Of a stretch of DNA of 64,000 nt, positions 58,924 to 64,000 are shown in pieces (within the stretch, counting starts at the first letter, position 1; each line of letters opens with the position of its first letter). Under the pieces are notes generated by a model. That model saw only the letters and a program-made list of their open reading frames with translations, was not told the origin of the DNA and did not search any database. The position numbers and the translations under genes were made by a program. This stretch comes from Paenibacillus sp. FSL R5-0345 (GTDB lineage Bacteria; Bacillota; Bacilli; Paenibacillales; Paenibacillaceae): positions 3,224,001 to 3,288,000 of the forward strand of contig NZ_CP009281.1 in NCBI RefSeq assembly GCF_000758585.1. Reading direction: 5' to 3'.

Positions 58924-59472
58924 ATGAGGAGAAAAACTTGGATAGCTTCTGGAGCTGTTGTTGTAGTTGCTTTAGGGGCATATTTGGTTGTGGGAGGGAA
59001 CGATAAAGAGACACCTGCGGCAAGTGATACCTCTAATGTTAAGCAATTAGTACAGGAATATAGTTCAAGCGGCATGAAAAACCTATCTGCTTCTATCACT
59101 TCAGAGCAGCTCATTGTGACCGACAGCAACAATAAATCGACAAAATATGACTTACCCAAAGATGAGTTTTTTGTTTCCATCGCGCCGTACGTTAAGGATA
59201 CACACCCCTGTGCAACCCACAGCTTGACTGGATGCCAAGGGGAATTAACGGAACAAGAGTTTAGTGTTTATATCGAAGATACTGATGGCAATGTGATTAT
59301 GGATCAAACCATGAAGTCCCAATCCAATGGCTTCATTGATCTTTGGTTACCTCGGGATAAGAAATATAGCGTAACGATAGAACAGGATGGTGTAAAAGCG
59401 AAAGCTGAGCTATCCACGTTTAAGAGTGATAACACATGTGTTACGACTATGCAGTTAGTGGAGAGTATCTAA
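58924..59472 (+). CDS. cueP: CueP-like metal-binding protein
   Basis: A 182-residue membrane-anchored extracytoplasmic protein: N-terminal hydrophobic anchor (WIASGAVVVVALGAYLVV), a short spacer, then a CueP domain. The signature PYVKDTHPCATHSLTGCQGEL gives two Cys and two His, FIDLWLPRDKKYSVTIE follows, and a third Cys lies in NTCVTTMQL near the C-terminus. In Salmonella CueP is a periplasmic copper-binding protein that supplies SodC and aids copper resistance; here it would act on the outer face of the membrane. ATG 58924 follows AAGGGGAT. No copper operon neighbours are present. Confidence 0.85.
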   Translation: MRRKTWIASGAVVVVALGAYLVVGGNDKETPAASDTSNVKQLVQEYSSSGMKNLSASITSEQLIVTDSNNKSTKYDLPKDEFFVSIAPYVKDTHPCATHSLTGCQGELTEQEFSVYIEDTDGNVIMDQTMKSQSNGFIDLWLPRDKKYSVTIEQDGVKAKAELSTFKSDNTCVTTMQLVESI

Positions 59473-59772
59473 ATACTATAACAAATTCGCTTTTTCCTTT
59501 AAATATCCCGTATCGGACCACTTAGCTCTTATTACACTGTAACAGCACAGAATCGGTGTTTTTTAAGGAGATAACTGCTACTGAGTCCGTTAGGACGGTG
59601 AAAAGCTATAAATCATCGAAATAAGGTCAACTCAGTCCGAACCGTCGGTGTGTTTTGAAGACCCTTTCAAGGACTAAAAGAAATCCTAGAAGAAGGTATC
59701 GTCGAAAAACTCAAGTGTGATTCACTTCGAATAACTTTAGCTGGTACTCCATTTTTGAGAGGAGATAGAGGA
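59473..59772. other. 300-bp gap with imperfect repeats and possible coding remnant
   Basis: Two related 20-mers, CTGAGTCCGTTAGGACGGTG (59581-59600) and CTCAGTCCGAACCGTCGGTG (59631-59650), are 50 bp apart and share CTnAGTCCG and CGGTG. From about 59660 the frame of the downstream gene stays open upstream (GLKEILEEGIVEKLK), which could be a remnant of another gene. No convincing promoter or terminator was identified. Confidence 0.4.
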
Positions 59773-60273
59773 ATGGATAAAGATCTGATCATCGGGGATG
59801 TTTTGCAGGAGTTAGCTGGTACTCGCCGTATGCTGGAAAAGCTGACGCAGGAGCATATGACATGGAAACCGCACGAAAAGTCAATGAGTCTTGGTGGGCT
59901 GTCAACACACCTCGTTAATCTGCTAAACTGGCAATCAGCTATTCTTCTTCACTCAGAGTTTGATTTGGCGTCTGTGCCCTATCGAAGAGAAGCGCTGGAG
60001 AGCCCTGCCGCGGTTCTGCAGGAGTTCGACATGAGTGCTCGCAAGATTGAACAATTAATTTCCGAAAGCAATGTGGAGATGCTTGGTGCAGAGTGGACGC
60101 TGCGTAATGGAGCAGAGATCATTCGCCGTCAGTCACGGGCAGCCGCGCTTCGTACCATTGGATTAAATCACATGATTCACCATCGGGCACAGCTTGGGGT
60201 ATACTTCCGACTTCTAAATATACCAGTGCCGGGTCTTTATGGCCCTTCGGCTGATGAGTTAGAATTAGCATAA
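59773..60273 (+). CDS. DinB-family protein
   Basis: A 166-residue four-helix-bundle protein of the DinB/YfiT type. The metal-binding His residues are in LSTHLVNLLNW (first) and HMIHHRAQLGVYFR (two, HxxxH-type spacing). Members include bacillithiol-dependent S-transferases and mycothiol-type maleylpyruvate isomerases; many respond to DNA damage or stress. The C-terminal LYGPSADEL is typical. ATG 59773 is chosen because AGGAG lies upstream. Monocistronic. Confidence 0.88.
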   Translation: MDKDLIIGDVLQELAGTRRMLEKLTQEHMTWKPHEKSMSLGGLSTHLVNLLNWQSAILLHSEFDLASVPYRREALESPAAVLQEFDMSARKIEQLISESNVEMLGAEWTLRNGAEIIRRQSRAAALRTIGLNHMIHHRAQLGVYFRLLNIPVPGLYGPSADELELA

Positions 60274-60343
60274 GGAATAAGCTTATAACCTTATGTATTG
60301 GAGAATAAATGAAATCGTATTTTGACGGATTAAGGGAAGAAAG

Positions 60344-60372
60344 TTGAAAAAAACGAATCGGCATGATAACAT
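60344..60372 (+). promoter_or_regulatory. Promoter of the Lsa-type ABC-F gene
   Basis: TTGAAA (60344-60349), 17-nt spacer, and an extended -10 TGATAACAT (TAACAT at 60367-60372). It starts a leader of about 240 nt. Confidence 0.65.
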
Positions 60373-60430
60373 GAATACAAATTAATGATCGGAGTTGAAA
60401 AGTATAGTGTAGTAACTACTCTTGCGACCT

Positions 60431-60532
60431 ATGATGAATAAAACAACAAAAACGGTTTATTTCGTTTGTTTTATTTTTTGTATGCAAGAAAGTTACTACT
60501 TCTTTTCACTCGAACAATATATCCTTATCTAA
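60431..60532 (+). CDS. Possible 33-codon leader peptide of the ABC-F gene
   Basis: An ATG-ATG-started frame of 33 codons lies inside the leader. It is rich in aromatic and hydrophobic residues (TVYFVCFIFC, then ESYYFFSLEQYILI). It runs through the first copy of GCAAGAAAGTTACT, so ribosome stalling in it could change which hairpin forms. The ribosome binding site is weak, so translation is uncertain. Confidence 0.4.
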   Translation: MMNKTTKTVYFVCFIFCMQESYYFFSLEQYILI

Positions 60533-60606
60533 CTCCATTTGGGGCTAGGTTTGCTGTATTTATTTGAGTCACAAGAAAGTAACTTTCTTGTGGCTTTTAT
60601 TTTTTA
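60484..60606 (+). promoter_or_regulatory. Transcription attenuator upstream of the ABC-F gene
   Basis: A terminator hairpin CACAAGAAAGT/ACTTTCTTGTG (60570-60592) with a T-rich tail (60595-60606) ends 18 nt before the ATG. A second copy of GCAAGAAAGTT (60484-60494) could pair with the 3' arm ACTTTCTTG and thereby free the gene for transcription. This is the usual antibiotic-induced attenuation layout. Confidence 0.75.
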
Positions 60607-60624
60607 ATACAGGAGGATATTTAT

Positions 60625-62103
60625 ATGTCATTAATAAATGTTACCAATCTAACCTTTGCCTATGAAGGCAGCTACGATAACATCTTTGAGAATGTAAACT
60701 TTCAAATCGATACGGATTGGAAATTAGGATTTACTGGAAGAAATGGTAGAGGGAAGACCACATTTCTGAGTTTATTGCTTGGAAAATATGAGTACAGCGG
60801 AAATATTTCTGCGCATGTCAGCTTTGAATATTTCCCTTTTCAGGTGGATAACAAGGCGCTTAATACCATTGATGTGATCAGCGAGATTTTTCCCGATTAT
60901 ATTCATTGGAAATTAATGCGTGAGCTCTCACTGTTAAAGGTATCTGAGGATGTGTTATATCGGCCCTTTGATTCATTGTCTAACGGAGAGCAAACGAAAG
61001 TGCTGTTAGCCACATTATTCATTAAGGAAAATAGTTTCCTGTTAATCGATGAACCTACCAATCATCTAGACATGACGGCAAGAAAACTAGTCAGTGATTA
61101 TCTCAATACGAAAAGTGGATATATTCTGGTCTCTCATGACAGATCCTTTCTAGATAATTGTGTAGACCATATTTTGTCCATCAATAAGACCAATATAGAA
61201 ATTCAAAAAGGCAATTTCTCCAGCTGGTGGGAGAATAAAACTAGACAAGATAACTTTGAGCTAGCAGAGGACGAGAAACTTAGAAGAGATATTAAACGCT
61301 TATCCGCCTCTTCTAAACGGACTGGTAACTGGTCTCATGAAGTGGAAAAAACCAAAAACGGGACGAGAAATTCCGGCTCTAAGGTGGATAAAGGATACAT
61401 TGGTCACAAAGCTGCAAAAATGATGAAACGCTCTAAAGCCATTGAGCAAAGACAACATTCTGCCATCAACGAAAAGTCAAAGCTTCTTAAAAACATTGAA
61501 AATTCTGAGAATCTTGAAATTAAGCAGCTTGATTATCATAAACAACATCTCGCTGAATTAGACAGTATATCAGTCTTTTATGGTGAGAAGATGGTTTGCT
61601 CGGACATAAGCTTTACTATTGAGCAGGGGGAACGAATTGCGCTGTCGGGTAAAAATGGTTCGGGAAAATCGAGTATCATCAAACTGATCTGTGGTGAGGA
61701 TATGGAATATACAGGCGCCTTAAAAAAAGATGCCCAACTTATCATCTCCTACGTATCACAAGATACTTCTGATTTACAGGGCAATTTATCAGACTATGCT
61801 AGAGACAATGGAATTGACGAAAGTCTGTTTAAATCAATTTTAAGAAAACTAGATTTCTCTAGAGTCCAATTTGAAAAAGATATATCTATGTACAGCGGCG
61901 GCCAAAAGAAGAAAGTTCTAATAGCTAAGAGTCTAAGCGAGAAAGCCCATTTGTATGTATGGGATGAACCGCTTAATTTTATTGATGTTATTTCCCGGAT
62001 GCAAATTGAAGAGCTGTTGCTTGAATACACGCCGACTCTTGTTTTTGTAGAGCATGATCGGGAATTTTGCAATAATGTTGCAACGAAGATCGTTGAGCTT
62101 TAA
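60625..62103 (+). CDS. Lsa-type ABC-F ribosomal protection protein
   Basis: A 492-residue protein with two ABC domains and no membrane helix. Domain 1: Walker A GRNGRGKTT, signature LSNGEQTK, Walker B LLIDEPTNHLD. The interdomain linker is long and very basic (about 200-300). Domain 2: Walker A GKNGSGKSS, signature YSGGQKKK, Walker B VWDEPLNFID, where TNHLD is replaced by LNFID. The opening MSLINVTNLTFAYEGSYDNIFENV in segments and the length match the Lsa group, which protects ribosomes from lincosamides, streptogramin A and pleuromutilins. AGGAGG precedes the ATG. Resistance is inferred from the family. Confidence 0.88.
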   Translation: MSLINVTNLTFAYEGSYDNIFENVNFQIDTDWKLGFTGRNGRGKTTFLSLLLGKYEYSGNISAHVSFEYFPFQVDNKALNTIDVISEIFPDYIHWKLMRELSLLKVSEDVLYRPFDSLSNGEQTKVLLATLFIKENSFLLIDEPTNHLDMTARKLVSDYLNTKSGYILVSHDRSFLDNCVDHILSINKTNIEIQKGNFSSWWENKTRQDNFELAEDEKLRRDIKRLSASSKRTGNWSHEVEKTKNGTRNSGSKVDKGYIGHKAAKMMKRSKAIEQRQHSAINEKSKLLKNIENSENLEIKQLDYHKQHLAELDSISVFYGEKMVCSDISFTIEQGERIALSGKNGSGKSSIIKLICGEDMEYTGALKKDAQLIISYVSQDTSDLQGNLSDYARDNGIDESLFKSILRKLDFSRVQFEKDISMYSGGQKKKVLIAKSLSEKAHLYVWDEPLNFIDVISRMQIEELLLEYTPTLVFVEHDREFCNNVATKIVEL

Positions 62104-62127
62104 TACAAGTGAAGAAATGAATAAGAA

Positions 62128-62157
62128 GTCGACAGAGCTAATCTGTCGGCTTTTTTT
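62128..62157 (+). terminator. Terminator after the Lsa-type gene
   Basis: GTCGACAGA pairs with TCTGTCGGC, followed by seven T residues. Confidence 0.85.
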
Positions 62158-62306
62158 GTTCTCTCTGTGTATTTTTAAAGTGCAATTTAATATCCACTCA
62201 TAAAAGTTATGGATTACCTCCGTGCAATCCTAATCGGTGTCGAGTACTATGAAACTAAAGAACATAGATACAGATGTGATTTCATGTGGATCAGGAGGTA
62301 GAACAG

Positions 62307-62726
62307 ATGCTTAGTGTTCTTATAGTGGATGATGAATATGAGATTCGTGAAGGTTTGCGGAATCGCTTTCATTGGGAAGGGACAAGCTGTTGCGATCGGA
62401 CCGACTTCCGCTGCCGGAGATCTACCATAGTTTCTACTTCCTGCTGTAACTGTTTATTCAATCATGTGGATGGAGGAGAGGGTGGTAGAGCTTCCATTGA
62501 ACTTCATTATGATACGAGTGAACGACTGGCAAAAGTGAATTTATGCGTCAATGATAAGGATTACTCACTCCTTAATGCTCTCTCTACAGGTGAATCTCAA
62601 GAATTCAGTGGACGGACGAATATTACAGTCTATTTATTGCCAGGTGCTATCAATACGCTAAAAATCTCGGGCGGTCATGGAGAGATCAGTTTAGAAAAAA
62701 TAACTGTGAGTCCAGTTTTGGACTAA
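62307..62726 (+). pseudogene. Chimeric scar: response-regulator start joined to a carbohydrate-binding tail
   Basis: An open frame of 139 codons with AGGAGGT upstream. Residues 1-23 (MLSVLIVDDEYEIREGLRNR...HWE) are the beginning of a YesN-like AraC-type response regulator. Residues about 24-50 are Cys/Arg-rich and look non-native (CCDRTDFRCRRS, TSCCNC). Residues about 52-139 (FNHVDGGEGGRASIELHYDT, VNLCVNDKDYSLLN, LPGAINTLKISGGHGE) resemble the end of a carbohydrate-binding (CBM6/35-like) domain. The likely origin is a deletion joining two genes. It may be transcribed, but no function is expected. Confidence 0.65.
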
Positions 62727-62798
62727 AATCGATAACTGCAAGCTGTGTAATAAACCTTACTGAATAGTAAACAATTAAGGTTGGCTATACTATGATAT

Positions 62799-62821
62799 CC
62801 GCGCTATGCGCGGTTTTTTTT
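62799..62821 (+). terminator. Terminator before the GH3 gene
   Basis: CCGCG-CTATG-CGCGG-type hairpin (CCGCGCTATGCGCGG) followed by eight T residues. The remaining part of the 62727-62999 gap holds TATAAT at 62909-62914, a possible -10 for the next gene, with no clear -35. Confidence 0.85.
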
Positions 62822-62999
62822 GTTTTGTTATAATGAAGACTTCCTCCAGACCAATATAATTATATTAATAAAGTTAATTATTATATATATTCCAGTTTTC
62901 CAATGTACTATAATGATAAAGATGAATTGTTAGGATGTTATTAGAGAAATGAAGATTTCAAGAAACAACCTATAGAATTGAACAACAGGAGGAAATAAG

Positions 63000-64000
63000 T
63001 TGAGCACACAGAATGTGGGAATTCCATTAGAAGGTTTTGCAGAATTTAGCCGGACAGTAGCCGCTGAAGGTGCGGTGCTGATCAAGAACGATAATCAGGT
63101 GCTTCCGCTTGGCGAAAGCGATAATGTTGCGATTTTCGGCAGATCCCAAGTGAATTATTATCGCAGTGGTACAGGTTCCGGCGGTAGTGTCCATGTTACT
63201 TATACGACTAATTTATTGGATGGTCTTCGTAGTAAGAAGAACCTTACAGTTAATGAAGAACTGGCAGCTGTCTATGAGAAGTGGATTGAACAGAATCCGT
63301 TTGATAATGGTGGAGGCGCATGGGCTGCAGAGCCTTGGCATCAGAAGGAAATGATTCTGAGCGATGAATTGGTTTCCGAGGCTAGAAGCAAATCGAACAA
63401 GGCCATCCTTGTAATCGGTCGCACGGCTGGAGAAGATCAGGATAATGCTGATGCACCGGGAAGTTACCAATTAACGAATGATGAAAAGGCAATGCTGAAG
63501 CAGGTAACTACATATTTTGAACAAACCATCGTTGTCCTGAATGTCTCAAACATTATTGATATGAACTGGATGAACGATGAAAGCTATAAATATCCCATTT
63601 CGACTGTCATCTATTCCTGGCAGGGTGGTATGGAAGGCGGAAATGCAATTGCAGATGTACTGTCTGGTGAGGTAACTCCAAGCGGTAAACTGACGGATAC
63701 AATCGCTTATTCCATCAATGATTACCCATCTACACAGAATTATGGGAATGAATTTACGAACTTGTATCAAGAAGATATCTATGTAGGATATCGTTATTTT
63801 GAGACATTTTGCCCAGAAAAGGTTCAATTTGAATTTGGTTACGGGTTATCTTATACAACTTTTAGTATCGAGCCGGAAGAAGCTACATTGATTACCAAAG
63901 AAGGCGAGACTTACATTGAAATCGGCGTAACCGTTACCAATACAGGAACTACCTTTGCTGGTAAAGAGGTTGTTCAGGTTTATTATGAAGCTCCGCAAGG
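63000..64000 (+). CDS. Glycoside hydrolase family 3 with permuted domain order, 3'-truncated by window edge
   Basis: TTG start at 63000 after AGGAGGA; the frame stays open to the right edge (333 codons). The protein begins with the GH3 C-terminal-type domain (FSRTVAAEGAVLIKNDNQVLPL, then AILVIGRTAGEDQDNADAPG and WQGGMEGGNAIADVLSGEVTPSGKL in segments) and continues into FGYGLSYTTF and a fibronectin-III-like strand set. In classical GH3 enzymes the TIM-barrel domain comes first; no signal peptide or barrel precedes here. This matches the permuted beta-glucosidases in which the barrel follows, so it should lie beyond the window. Predicted cytoplasmic beta-glucosidase or related activity. Confidence 0.88.
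   Translation, partial: MSTQNVGIPLEGFAEFSRTVAAEGAVLIKNDNQVLPLGESDNVAIFGRSQVNYYRSGTGSGGSVHVTYTTNLLDGLRSKKNLTVNEELAAVYEKWIEQNPFDNGGGAWAAEPWHQKEMILSDELVSEARSKSNKAILVIGRTAGEDQDNADAPGSYQLTNDEKAMLKQVTTYFEQTIVVLNVSNIIDMNWMNDESYKYPISTVIYSWQGGMEGGNAIADVLSGEVTPSGKLTDTIAYSINDYPSTQNYGNEFTNLYQEDIYVGYRYFETFCPEKVQFEFGYGLSYTTFSIEPEEATLITKEGETYIEIGVTVTNTGTTFAGKEVVQVYYEAPQ

Overview
The window looks like chromosome from a low-GC, spore-forming member of the Bacillales, most likely Paenibacillus. The evidence is strong AGGAGG-type ribosome binding sites with frequent TTG/GTG starts, SigA-type promoters, a T-box leader, a SleB-type spore-cortex hydrolase, RNase J, a catabolite-repression (cre) operator, and a GH87 alpha-1,3-glucanase with discoidin domains of the kind known from Paenibacillus and Bacillus circulans. 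No insertion sequence, prophage, CRISPR array or rRNA was seen. The genus is an inference from gene content.

Layout. 1-3 kb: the end of an FtsX-type permease gene and hemY. 3-8 kb: two paralogous CD3324-family regulators flank a decayed gene, a TetR/dehydrogenase pair, a tandem GNAT pair, and a phenylalanine-type T-box leader that runs straight into two tandem tRNA-Phe genes. 8-16.1 kb: SleB-type hydrolase, YdhK-like lipoprotein, a kinase-like protein, a MoxR-type ATPase with a VWA/metallopeptidase partner, a broken Nudix gene, and an OatA-like acyltransferase. 16-23.4 kb: P-loop kinase, ABC-F protein, phosphotransferase, RNase J, GNAT, and a TetR plus paired SMR efflux operon with its operator inside the promoter. 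23.6-27.6 kb: a 1297-residue secreted GH87 enzyme behind a cre site. 27.7-34 kb: small proteins, a MarR/MFS efflux pair, a LuxR regulator and a saccharopine-dehydrogenase-like oxidoreductase.

34.1-36.5 kb: a 794-residue protein that appears to join two class I isoprenoid-synthase-like domains. 36.6-40.2 kb: a three-gene catabolic operon facing a DeoR regulator. 40.3-49.4 kb: an ECF sigma/DUF4179 anti-sigma pair, then an operon of two sugar-type ABC permeases, a membrane-fusion protein, a binding lipoprotein and an 835-residue secreted protein of unknown function. 49.6-60.3 kb: NhaC antiporter, Eis-like acetyltransferase, coiled-coil protein, endonuclease IV, M23 lipoprotein divergent from a two-component system, a redox-type SDR behind a palindromic operator, CueP, and DinB. 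60.3-64 kb: an Lsa-type ABC-F resistance gene with an attenuator leader, a chimeric gene scar, and the start of a GH3 glycosidase with permuted domain order that runs off the right edge.

The least ordinary items are the T-box/tRNA-Phe unit, the double-domain isoprenoid synthase, the importer-plus-membrane-fusion-protein operon, and the duplicated metallopeptidase module in the VWA protein.
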